Assembly: GCA_029204225.1 (NCBI GenBank)
Contig: CM055092.1
Coordinates: forward strand, 76,257,500 to 76,282,589
DNA: 25,090 nucleotides
Direction: 5' to 3'
Source: Diphasiastrum complanatum
Lineage: Eukaryota; Streptophyta; Lycopodiopsida; Lycopodiales; Lycopodiaceae
The notes beneath the pieces are model-generated. The model was given only the letters and a program-made list of their open reading frames with translations. It had not been told where the DNA came from and ran no database searches. This document shows, piece after piece, positions 1 to 12,200 of the stretch (positions are counted from its first letter, which is position 1; each line of letters starts with the position of its first letter). Both the position numbers and the translations under genes were made by a program.

Positions 1-210
1 AAATGGATCACGTGGCAGCTGATTACTCTAAATCAAGCACATTGCAACCTTTTCCGAAAGCTCATTCGTTTGAAGCAAAACCAAATGACATGACAAAGAC
101 AAGAAAGTTAGTTTCTCATGCAGACAAAAGAATTCAACAACCCATCGACTCCATTGAACAGAGTCCTACAGAGAAAACACGTCCATTCAAGTACGCCAGC
201 CACTCTATTG
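1..210 (+). CDS. MSH7: MSH7 exon 1 of this window (N-terminal spacer, 5' end outside)
   Basis: An open frame runs from the left edge to a stop at 216-218 and is rich in Ser, Lys and Gln, with no known domain. This is expected for the poorly conserved spacer between the N-terminal PIP box and the MutS core. The end at 210 is chosen because the GTGTTT donor there leaves one base (phase 1), which is what exon 2 needs to read GGA-GGC. The GTACGC donor at 191 would leave two bases and break the frame. The methionine codon at 3 is probably internal. Identity rests on linkage to exon 2, since the spacer itself is not conserved enough to recognise. Confidence 0.65.
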
Positions 211-3200
211 GTGTTTGAAGAGTAATTCTTGTTATTTTATTGCATTTTACATTTCTTCCTTGTCAGTCGAATTTTTTAAGATGTCGTTATTTATAACCTA
301 CATTTTTTTTCAAATGCAGTCAATGCTATGATCATGTTTTATATCAAAATTCAGGAGGCCAGAAGCAGTCTAGTTATCAAGATGGAGCTTCTGAGTTATG
401 TGCTCCACACACTCCAGCATTACGGCCACTTGTTCCTGGGATCAGGCGCATAAGAGATTCTGAGCAAGATATTTTGCCAGTAGAGAGCTTCATCTCAGAC
501 CCTGTCAAACGAAGGAAGTTGCTTAATGCTCTAGGAACCGATGAAGTATTCAACCAAGGAGCCTGGGAGGAAGCAAGGTTGAAATTTGATTGGTTACATC
601 CCACAAATATCCGTGATGGTGATGGCAGGAAAGCCTCAGATCCTTTTTTTGATAGAAGAACAGTCGAAGTCCCAGAGAAGGTCTTCAATCAACTGTCAGC
701 ATCTCAGAAGCAGTATTGGTCCATCAAAAGCCAATACATGGATACTGTTTTGTTCTTTAAAGTGGTAAAGTTTTTAGTTTGTTATCAATAGTGCATCAAA
801 GTTTAGGAGGTTCAGTTCTTTGTAAGTGATAGGATTTCTTCAATCATTTTTACATAATACTAAGTACCTGGGTAGCATACACTCTTGAAAGCTTGAAACC
901 AACGTATCATCAAGAATGGAAAGCACATTTTGAGCTTGTAAAATAATATATGATGTTTGAATTGCAAGGATGATGTATAGCCAAAGCAATTTCAAATGGA
1001 AGCTAAATTTTCTGTATAGTTTTTTGTTTCTTTTTTTTGACAAATCTTGGACTATTTTGCACTAGATCTGGATTTTATGTGCAACTTTAGATCTCTGAAA
1101 TTTGGTGTAATGCTCAAGTCAGGCTTTTTTTTTTTTCTGTTGATGCTTCCGTCTGCTTTGTACTTGACTTTAAAAATCCATTTGCAATCAACTACGTTTC
1201 TGCTAGCAGGTAATTCGACAATCGTCCATGTCTGGTTCTTGATAAGAGATGAATACTCTTTATCCATAGCTTCTTTCTAGAGATCATAATCTGGCTGACT
1301 GAGTGCCTCTTCGACAGTCGTCGGCTCGTGAACAAGGTAGGCTGCAGACTCGTCGATATACCTGGTAGGTGGTCTGCTAGCTCTTGATGATCTTCTGGGA
1401 AATAAAGGAAGTTGATCATTTTCATCATACTCTAGTTGCTGAACTGCAACATCATCATCTTCTAATTCACCGTTATTCGTTGTTCGTCAAGAGTAGATGA
1501 GCTTGGACCTTCGATAGGAATAGTCGACTGAGGAACTGGAAGGTTCAATATGTCAGGAGAATCTGACAGGTCGGCTGAATGGGTTGTGCCTTTTCCTTTG
1601 AGGTCTTGAAACTGATCTTCGATGAAGATGACATCCCGACTAGTGAATATCTTCGACTCGATGGGATCGAACAACTTGTAGGCTTGATCTGAAGTAGTGT
1701 AGCTGATGAAAATACACGTGATACTGTGGAAGTCGAGCTTTTTCCTGAGATCGCGAGGAATTTACGCATAAGCAGTACATCCAAAAAATTGTAAGTTTGA
1801 TAGAGACGGTTTGGTACCTGTCCAAACTTCGAATGGTGTTTTGTCTGAGAGACCTTTAGTAGGACATCTGTTCTGAATATAGGTTGCGGTTGAAACAGCT
1901 TCAGCCCAGAAGGACTTCGGAAGTGTCGCATGTGATAACATGCACTTTGCCGATTCGACTAAGGTTCTATTATTTCTCTTAGCAAGACCATTTGACTGAG
2001 GCGAATAGGAGGTAATGTCTTGTTGCTCAATGCCGTTGTTAAGGCAGTACTCCTTGAATTCGGTGGAGATATATTCTCCCCCGCTATTTGACCTCAGTGC
2101 TTTGATTCGTTCACCAGTCTGATTTTTTGCATGCTCTTTGAATTGTCTGAACTTGATGAAAGCCTCTGATTTCTGTTTAATGAAGTAAACAACTGTATTT
2201 CTGGAGAATTCGTCAATAAAGGTAATGAAATACTTTGCATCTAGCAATGAAGGAGTTTGCATAGGTCCACATGTATATGTATGAACAACATCTAACAGAC
2301 CTTTTGCTGCATGCCTATGACTTGATCTAAAAGGAATCCTAGTCTACTTTCCAAGAATGCAGCTATGGCAGACAGGGAGATCGACTTTACCAGAAAGATA
2401 GTTGAGATCAAGTGCTAGGGATTGTCTGGACATGTTCGAAACATATGCATAATTCAAGTGTCTTAAGCGATGATGCCATAGTAATGCTTTATTGACAAGA
2501 ACAGAGGTTTTCAAGGCTTGACTAGAATCAGAATAACAATGTGCCAATATACATAAGTATCCATGCCTCTTGCCGAGTGCAAGGATCTTATTACTCCTAT
2601 CGATAATTTGCATTGATCAGACTCAAACTCCACCTTATGACCTAAATTTGAAATTCTACTTACTGATAACAGATTTGTAGAGAGTTTAGGAACATACAAG
2701 ACTTTTGACAGTAGATGCTGGAACCTCAATCTTATAGTACCTTCACCTTCGATAGTGTGAGTGCTATCGTCACCAAGATGAACATACTTTTTTGTGCTGT
2801 AAGGCCTATAGGAATGAAAAATATCACGATGATTGATCATATGTTGAGTAGCTCCAGAATCCAGAAACCACGAATCATCCGAATTCGCGTTTTTTTGTTG
2901 ACCATAAAAGCGCCTTCGATTTCAAGAGATGCTGTAACTGTATTTGCTTGTTGATCAGGTTGCTTGGCTACAATCTTCGCTTTGAGAATTCGACAATCCT
3001 GGATCTCATGGTTATTGCGTTTGCAACACCTGCAAAACATCTTCTTCTTCAACGAATGTGGATTCGATGATTGTTCTTGACTTTGAGTCTGTTTTTGATT
3101 CGATGTCTTCTGTCGTTTCGAGCCCTTGTTGATGAAGATTAAAAACCGATTAGTCGATTAGTAGGAAGGAGAATAATCCAACATATAGGACGAGGTTACT

Positions 3201-6200
3201 ATAGTATCACAATTAGATGTGCTTTGCACACATATTTTTGGGCTGCAACTTTCTTTCTTCTATCTAGTTTGGAAATTGTCTGTAATTCAATTGTTATTAT
3301 ATTAGTAGGCCTATTTCTTTTCAGGAGAAGTGTTTCTTCTATAAACTCACGTTGACGACCTTAACCAACAGTTTGTTTTTCAGTTTGATGATATATCTTG
3401 AACTATCTCTACATGAACTTGTCAAGCTACATTTGGAGACTGTACATTAAGAAATAAATTATTCTTTCCTATAAGCTAGGAAAATCGATTTTGGTCAATG
3501 AAACTAAAGCTCATCACTGATCAAGCCTTTTTAGAATGTTCTTGTTACTATGAGTCGCTTGATAATTTGATCTACAAGTTTATACTTCGATCTTGCAAAA
3601 AATAGACGATATATCCTCTAGTTGGTCCATACCAGGGTAGGCATAGTAGACTCTGAAAGGGGTGTACCATCGGGAACATCATGTTTGGATGCAGCTTTGC
3701 TAGTGCGGGCCCTGGTGGCCTGTCTAGTAAATTGTCTTTGACGGACTGCCTCCTGTTGGGTATCCTCGTAAATTTCTGCCATGATATCCTCCTATACAAC
3801 TGGCTCTGTCCCATCCTCAGGAAATATCGCACAATCGTCTGGGTTCACCTCCCAAGATGGAAAGAGATGTTGATGTTGCAAAACACCAACCTCTCGCACT
3901 GCTCCATTGATAGCCTGTTGCTCTTTTTCGTGTGAACAAGCGCCTAGGTGCTCCAGTTTCTCTCACATGCTGCTGCCGAGTAGTCCTAGAAACAATACAC
4001 ACAATACAAGTGAGCCAAAACCTTTTTTGAAAACAAAAACCACAACGATAAACAAAAAAAAAGTGTATGGTAAATACTTGTGAGAGGAGACGAAGCCTCA
4101 TCAAAACCGGTGTGAGGTCCCCAAAAATCTCCCACCATGTAACTGCTCGAACTCTGCTATCTCTCTCCTTCGCCAACTCCCTCGAGAATGCACAATCTTT
4201 TAGGTAAGTGTTAAAAATTAAAGAAACGGTTCCTGATTTTCTTCTTGTTATGAGGACAAAACCAGTTCAAGAGGGAATTAATGTTATATCCGCATCCTGT
4301 ATATAGGATTTGGCATAGTCCTAGACTTAGATTTATGGTACTTTAGTATTCGAGATTGTTGGTTATGCGTCATTACTCCGATCTAGGCCAAAAAAGTAAT
4401 TAATAACCTTGTGAGGACCTAGTCACACATCTTATGACTTGTGGAGCTATTGCCTGGGTTAGGATGACTATTGGCATGGTGTAGAGTTCCAATCAGCTGA
4501 TAGCTCCTCATCCTGTAGTTGGCTAGGTGACTACCATAGAGGGTGCAATAGGTGAGTCCTTGCGTGAATGGTTCGATGGAACTTATCCCACCGTCGTAAC
4601 CATATAGATCTGAGTTGCTCCATCCTATAAGCAAAAAACGTTCAAGCAATAAACTATAAACGATGACCAACTGCCATCAACACATACAATGAAATGAACA
4701 TGCTTGAATATAATGTTGAATTGAATTGACATACATACCTGGCCCCTGGAAGAAGTGGCCGTTGCAAAGCCTCACCGATGCAATTCATGAACTCGTACAA
4801 CAGCCCCATGGTATTATCCTCGATCCACCAGCCGAAGAACCGCTTACCTGGGTCTCAGCACAACGACGAGCTGATCGACATCATGCTAGAAGTCCACGAC
4901 AAACACTGTAACATTGAAGGCCATACCGTTAGGTCCCCTGCTCTGGTCCCAATCAGTGAACTCCGTGGATGTGAGCGACACTTGAGCAAACTCTCAAGCA
5001 CCAATACATGATATCCAAATCTCTTGGAAGCAGGCTTTCGTAGGGACTGTGCATGCAAAACATGGCTAGGGCTCGACGGCTCCGTCTAACAAAGTTCATT
5101 ACGATCATGGCTCTAGATGTGATATGAACATCAGATCAATGGAGTGGGCCGCACATGGAATCCATACAATGTGGGAGTAGGTAAGTGTCAAAATCCTCCC
5201 CATCTCAAAGCAGTTGGATGCATTGTCTGTGACAACTTGCACCACATCAGCGGGGCCAATATGCTGTATGGCTCTCTCAATTTGCTCAAATATATAGCGC
5301 CGATCCTGGATGGCACCCCCACAAGAAGAGTCCACCGCCTTCCAGTACATGGTGTCCATGCAATTGGAAATGAGGATGTTGACGACTGACTTACTACGAG
5401 TGTCAGTCCATCCATCTGCCATGATGGAGCAACCAGGTACCTCCCAGCCTGACCGAGACGAAAGTGAGACAGTACTAGTAGATGAGGATGTGAAAGGTCT
5501 ATTTGTTAGAAAACCGACTCGCTCATACAAGTTACCCAAGACAAGATTCCTATTGTTGTTAGACAATAGTCATACACATGAGAGAGAACACAAACAACAA
5601 TGATGAAGCAATGATGATGAGATGTACTCCAACTATGTCCCATTGCAAATGAGGTAGGGTGCACTACATACTTATAGACTTTGGTCTATGTCGAAAAGCA
5701 AAAGCAAAAGCAAAAACAGCCTAAAAGCAATTGGTTAATCAATGTCTCTATATATGGTAAAAGCACCAACACCTATCTATAGCAAAACTTGTGCTCCAAA
5801 TCAAACACTAGAATCTCAACCTTGAGTCTAGCTAAACTTTACTAAGCCCCTAGAATTAGCATGCAGGCACGGCCCAATAATCCTAATTAATCCTAAATGA
5901 CAACGTTAGGGGTAATAATGTAAACATTATTAATTCTAACACTCCCCCTTAATGTTTACATTGTCAAGAGCTATGCATAGCACAAGCATGCATGTGTATC
6001 GTCCATGACACCCATTTAATGAAGATCCTCAATTCTGATGTAGAATCCACAATCGACTCTGATCTCAACGTAGAACTTCCTTGTATGTCGATGTAGAATT
6101 CCTTCATATGTCGATCCTTTTCATATGAACCTACTTCGTATGACTTCCCAATGTCTTGCTTTAGTCTTCATATCCCTTTAGTGTATATGCGTGACCACCA

Positions 6201-9200
6201 TGAGTGCAACATATAACTTGATTCCTTGACTTCCTTTGAATCAAAGAACTTTGACTCCCCCTGAATCAAATAATGTAGACATGACAACCTTTGCCTTCAC
6301 GTTGATAATTTTGCTTGAAGATTGACTCCCTTGGTCTCTTTGAACATCTTTCAAGCTACCACAAAGGATCTCACCAACATTCATAGAGAAAATGTAATCC
6401 TCTTTGATTACCATAACACCATCATGGCAACCATAAGTAGGAAATAGATCTATAAATGTCAACATCAAATCTCATATATCAACACCCACATTAGAAACCT
6501 GTACTTCATAAGTAGTTGGCTCCACTTGTCGATTCCTTGAATTGAACCCACTTCAATTATCCTGGTACTTTCATAAGTTACCACCTGTGATGGACTTGAT
6601 AGACTTAGTTGAGCTACTCCCCCTGGACGTATACTTCATGTTTTGCATTCCTATTTTCAACCACTCTCCAACAATGATACAAATAGGATGTCATCCATGA
6701 ACCCAATCAAATATGCAAGTAATAGACCATCCCCAATAGAAAGTTAAAACGTATACAATACTTCCTCACACAAGTAGCTGATACTCCCCCTCAAATACTT
6801 TCTCACGCAAAGCACTTGACATTATCTTTTCCATGGAATCTCTTGCCTCTATCTCACACATAGAGTCACTTGCTCCAACTTAGAAAGCATCTCATCATGA
6901 CATCTATTTATCTTGACACTATGTCATAGCACATTTTGCAACTGGTGTACGTCCATCTTCCTTAAAGGAACCTGCTTCACTTAAGAAGACTTCATATTGA
7001 TTTGCTAAAACTAATCAATAACCTGTTAATTCATAGAAACCCCTGTTGTTTTTCTTGAGGCTAAACAACAACCTATAATGTTGATTTTTAAGGGCTAATC
7101 AACAACCTTAGCTTCCAAATCTTATAACAGAATCTATCACATGACAGAACATGAACTTGGATAGATTCAAGAAGTTGAAGAAACAACCTTTCTCCAACTC
7201 AAAACAAATCTTCCTAGAAGAATTGATTTCACTTGGTATCACCACATGAACAATCAACTATGACTTGGATGGTATCCAGGAATTACTTGACAACCACAAC
7301 AAACAATCAAACCTTGTTCAATCTTAGAACTTCTGAAGTTGACCTTCCTTCGGTATGCTTGTTGATAGCCGCTTTTTGTAGCTTCAGCAACACCATGATC
7401 ACGGATTGTCTTCCCCTACCATCTCCCTTGTCGTCATCTTGTTTCACGTAGTTTTCCTTTCCTTGCGAGTTCTCCTGCCAATCTATCTCCTTGACGTTCA
7501 GCGATCTAGCACAATACTAATCAGCGATCAATTCTGCCTTGCAGATTCAGTGAGTACTACCTGCAATCCACCTATAAAACAATCTTTCTCACATACGTTC
7601 TGTAGCGACCTGCAACAAGTATACTCCGATTCAATGGCCTGCAGTAGCAATTTGTAACCATCAATAGACTGATCTGTAACTCTTTCCAACCACCTGTTTT
7701 CAGCAAACAATCAGTATCTCGGTACAACCAGCGAACGATTCTAAAGTTCCAGCAAACAGATTCAGATCAACGAATTAGACAGCAGTAGTGAATAGGTTTT
7801 GATTCAGGTCAGCGAACTGATCTACAGTTCAACAGACACCTCTACAGCAGTGATCAACAAGCAAATAGCCAGCGAACATTCCTGCAGCCAGCAAACAACC
7901 ATTCCATAGGCAAAGATCTAATTCTAGCGATCAAGGCAGAGATCTGATTCTAGTGATCAAGTTTCCAACAATCTGCAGCGAACAAGTCGAGACTGCAGAC
8001 TGCGATCTGTAGGCAGAGATCTGATACCCTGCATGCAGCAATCCACAGCAGGGACCTGATTTTGTAGCAGCTTCCAACTCAATATTTAGACTCAGACAAC
8101 TAGCGATCATCTCAGCTATCCGATTCGTGGAAATGATTCAATTGATAATAAAACCATTTCTAGATTCAACCCTCAGATCAGAAGCAACCAAGATCCTCCT
8201 ACGGATCAACTCTGTCCTCCTAACAACATTGACTCCGTGCTTTGTTGTCCTACAACAACCTAAAATTTGAGGAAGATTCCATAATCTCCTCTTGCAGCTG
8301 AGCTATTCTCCTTGTAGCACTAGATCTTCTCACAAAGCTGCCACCGTTGTAGATGAGGATCAAACTTGAGAGCTGGCTAGGGACACCACCTCCACACCTT
8401 GAAGATAGTCGGATCAACCTGCATGTGATGATTGGCTCCATTCGTTGAGTACCTCCTTGTTCTTTCAAATCTTGAACTATGCTCTGATACCATGTTAGAA
8501 AACCGACTCGCTAATACAAGTTACCCAAGACACGATTCCTATTTTTGTTAGACAATAGTCATACACATGAGAGAGAACACAAACAATATGATGAAGCAAT
8601 GATGATGAGATGCACTCCAACTATGTCCCATTGCAAATGAGTTGCAAATGAGGTAAGGTACACTACATACTTATAGACTTTGGTCTATGTCAAAAAGCAA
8701 AAGCAAAAGTAAAACAGCCTAAAAGCAATTGCCAAATTGATGTCTCTATATATGTATTATGGTAAAAGCGCCAACACCTATCTATAGCAAAGCTTGTGCT
8801 CCAAATCAAGCACTAGAATCTCAACCTTGAGTCTAGTTTCTTCACGAAAGGCAAGGGCAAAGGCAAGTTAAAAGGAAAGGGGAATCCTCCTTCCAAGGAT
8901 GAGCAAAAGCCCGTTGGAGGTCAAAATGTCAACACTCAAAAGAAGAAAGGGAAGTGCCATTATTGCAAAAGGTATGGGCACTTCATCAAGGATTGTAAGA
9001 AGAAGCTTGCGAAAGAGGAGAGCAAAGGAATTGATACTAGTGCTTCACTTGCTACTTTGGAGCAAGAGCTTGAAGCTAGTGGTGATCTCTTCAACCAAGA
9101 CTATGCTTTTGTGTCTAATATTGCTTCTACTAGTACTATTACATCTATGAGGAATTCAGATTCTGTTTTGCAAGTTGCTGATTTTCAGCCAGGCATGGCC

Positions 9201-12200
9201 CAATAATCCTAATTAATCCTAAATGACAACATTAGGGGTAATAATGTAAACATTAACTAACACTATCAAGCGTAGCAGAACTGGAAGGTCTCTCAAGATG
9301 CTCGGATGTGGTGGGAGGTGTGGTGGATGTGACAGAAGGTGTTGTAGATGTGGATGGTCGGCTCGTGGAAGGCAAGGCAGCAGATCCTCTCAAGAATGCT
9401 CGGGGGAGCAATTGGTGGTTGATGGCTAGAGGAGGGGCCCTAACTAACAACTGGTGCCACAGCAGGAGTGGGTGCTATAGGAATTGATGTGCCCGACCGC
9501 AAGTAAGTCTCAATCATACGATGCCGCTCCACCTCTGGAACCATGGGACAACCGCATATGCCAACTGTGGCCCCCTTAGATGCACCGACAAAATGAGCCC
9601 TCACTTTGGTGAGTGTTGGAGTAATTAGAAAGCCAAAAGGGACATTTCCAGCGCTTAGTGCCAGTCCCACCATACCTACCATCCTCATCCTGTAGAAGCT
9701 GTACCTCATCCCAATATGACGTCCTAGGCATGATGCGATCTAAACCAGAAACTCAAAAATCCCCATTAAAAAAGACCGCAAACCCTAAATCTGAACCCTA
9801 GCAACTCGATCACTAAACCTGAACAACTCATTCCGACCCAGCATGTTTCGGAACATAACGTACTGTATGGTCGGAACGAGTTTCTAAGATACCAACCAAT
9901 CTCCTTGATGTTTCGTTCGGTTTTCTTGTGAATATGTTGTGTTCTCAATTTTTTCTTGTTGGTTGTCGTTTGCTTCCTTCCTAGTGAGCATTGGGTCTAC
10001 CCAAGAGAATCCAGATTTTTTCAAAATCCATTCATAGCAACTTATGCTAGGGTGCTGATGAGACATTAATAACGTAGCTATAGCCTACTTTAAGATGTAC
10101 TTTAGTGGTTCAAATTACATTCCATAGGTTGCTCAACTACTTTTTAGGGGTCCAAATAAGTTGTGGGATCCCACATGTCCGAGTATCTACATGGTAGCTC
10201 ATAAAACCTTAGGACCTGAGGAATCAAATAAATGTCTTATGGCCATATGATTTCGGGCAGACTACACTTTTAGTAACTATAAAGTATCCAAAGTTTGATA
10301 TTTGATTGGAAGTTTCATGGTACTTTTGAGAATCACCAAAAGTGTTCTTAAATTTTGGAATTGCTTAATAACTTCATTTGTGCATATTATTGTATTGAAA
10401 GAATAAATGAACCTGCTAGGATCTTAAAATAAATCAGTTTTTGGTTATTTGCACTTTGGAACAGCTCCGTTGTTCTCTTTTTTAACACAGTATATAATGC
10501 CAGAATTTTGTGCTGATTCATGTAATATTTTTTTGGTCTTTCTTATGCAGGGTAAGTTTTATGAGCTGTACGAGTTAGATGCTGAAATCGGGCACAAAGA
10601 GCTTGACTGGAAAATAACTCTAAGCGGGGTTGGAAAATGTAGACAGGTAAACTGTTCTTCTCCAGTATGTTCAAACTTTTGTGTAAGTAGTTATATCCAA
10701 TTGAGAAAGGGTAGAGCTGCAAGCAGCAATAATTCTTTTCACAGCTTTAATCCTATTGTGTATGTTCTTGTTATAGATGTTTGCATGGCATCGCTCTATA
10801 ACAGATTGCCTGATCTCCTCACAACTTCATGATTTAGAGATGCAAGCTTTGATGAAATCTTCTTGTCCTTCTAATTGGACCGACTTTCAATGGAAGTGAT
10901 GCAAAAGGAAACAAGACCTTCCTAGCCCCTATTCTCCTAAAAATTTCATGTTCTGGAGGTTTGTAAAAAAAAACTAGTGACCGCTCTCTGCTTTGTGTCA
11001 AGAAAAGATACTATTAAATTCCTAGTTTGTTCTAGAAGAATGTCCAGTAATTGAATATCTGTATGGAAGCCTCAACAGGGAGTCATTTTGCACAAAAATT
11101 GAAATAGGCTACGTTGTGCTCTGAATCCTGTCTCTTTCAATTAGATGCACTTGTGTGTCTCCTAGGTGTATACACGATCACTTCTAGATTGTACTGTATT
11201 GTCGTGATTTGAGCATTTTGGTCTGCTGTAATGTATAAAACTGAACTGCTATCAGTTCTTTATCGATGAGTTGTTTGGAGATCATTACATTTTGATTCTT
11301 TGGAAAATGTATTGCACCACCCTCCGAAAACATTTTTTGTCGTTAGGATCCACGTGTAGATATTATCTGTCTTTGAAGTCGAGAATATCTAAGGCGCAGG
11401 CTGAGTTGCATGGAGGTTTCAAATATTTTTAACAACTCTCAGTGTACTGATAATCAGAAGATAAAGTTTACATTATAGTACTAAAATCAGGATGAGTTGT
11501 GGCTTATCACCTATTTGAAGCCAAACCACTGTACATGCGAGTAAAACCCATGTGTACCATGTAGGACCCTGTATGTGAGTTGAGTTTATGCCAAGTCGAA
11601 TAACAAAATAGTCTGTTATAGGAATTGCTGTTTTGGCGTACAGAATTTGATCCCTACTGAGAGGACTATGCTGGACATGGATGGAATTCATTGGTTGCGC
11701 AGTCCTGATCTACACATAGAGAAATAAATGTCATCTATCATGTCGGAAAGGAACAGACTTAAGACGTGATAGGGTTTCACTTTATTTTAGCCAGAGTAGA
11801 TGAAAGTTACATTCTAGTTTGTTAATGTCCATGTCCGTGGCATTGAATTTCAAATTTGTGCTCAATATGTTACTCTTACGATCAACATTGTCTTTTTCAT
11901 GATATTTTTGGAACAGAAAGTGGGTGCATCACGATCTTTAAAGTGTTTTGTATGTCTGCTTGGCACATAGCCCTTTTGTCATCGTAGGTTCTCATGCTCA
12001 ATGTTGCAACAGGTTGGTGTTTCAGAGAGTGGAATAGATGAGGCAGTGCAGAAGTTAGTCGCACGTGGGTAAGCTTTTGCTAGCCTCCCTAATCATTGTT
12101 CGAAATATTCTAAGCTTTTTGAGTTGCTTGTAAGGCAAATCTATTGCTGCTTACTTTTTCTCATGAACAATTCTAGATACAAGGTGGGAAGGATGGAGCA

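Larger units (their letters stand above)
1125..3130 (-). mobile_element. Ty1/Copia retrotransposon, internal fragment without LTRs
   Basis: On the minus strand the domains follow in Copia order: gag zinc knuckle (about 3050-2990), protease DSGAT (about 2860), GAG-pre-integrase (2613-2340), integrase core (2310-1762), linker, then the first part of the reverse transcriptase up to KWIFKVKYKADGSINR (about 1140). It stops there at a run of 12 T on the + strand (A on the coding strand). The rest of RT, RNase H and both LTRs are absent. Several frameshifts and stops (near 2880, 2344, 1760, 1675 and 1430) break the frame, so it is dead. The right limit is approximate: the Lys/Gln/Ser-rich stretch before the zinc knuckle can be followed to about 3130. 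Confidence 0.93.
3572..5503 (-). mobile_element. hAT-family DNA transposon, 3' part (transposase core and hATC domain)
   Basis: Read on the minus strand, this continues the element whose N-terminal part lies at 9263-9731. Domains appear in order: GCSIMADGWTDTR (about 5435-5395), VVTDNASNC (about 5240), WIPCAAHSIDLM, a block with VLRLVD (about 4830), HARTYLLHPLW (about 4540), AVTWWEIFGDLTP (about 4130) and the hATC dimerisation motif SAAACERNWST (about 3975-3945). All are typical of plant hAT transposases of the DUF659 type. A likely intron (donor at 4077, acceptor at 3986, minus strand) joins LLSQ to DYSAAACERNW. Several stops and shifts interrupt it. The left end of the element was not located. 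Confidence 0.88.
5504..9262 (-). mobile_element. Complete LTR retrotransposon without recognisable gag-pol, inserted in the hAT element
   Basis: Two related LTRs (5504-5941 and 8493-9262) flank 2551 bp. Each begins TGTTAG and ends CTAACA. Next to the right LTR, GCTCTGATACCA (8481-8492) is the complement of TGGTATCAGAGC, a primer site for plant initiator tRNA-Met, so the element reads on the minus strand. A purine tract (AGGGGGAG on that strand) abuts the left LTR. Flanking bases are CTATT (5499-5503) and CTATC (9263-9267), a 5-bp target duplication with one change. The interior holds no RT, integrase or RNase H motif, so it must have been moved by proteins of another element. LTRs differ by roughly 5% by eye (excluding the gag insert), so the insertion is not recent. 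Confidence 0.93.

Noticed and set aside
191-196. Alternative exon 1 donor GTACGC
   Set aside because: It would leave two bases and shift exon 2 out of the MutS frame.
377-688. 103-codon minus-strand ORF
   Set aside because: It is antisense to MSH7 exon 2, which has clear MutS-family motifs, and has no similarity of its own.
5105-5566. Single 153-codon minus-strand ORF with a Met at 5566 as the hAT transposase start
   Set aside because: Codons upstream of 5503 lie in the LTR of the inserted retrotransposon. The genuine start is at 9731.
8479-8492. Possible tRNA-Met gene end
   Set aside because: Only the 12 bases complementary to the tRNA 3' end are present, directly at an LTR, so this is a primer-binding site.
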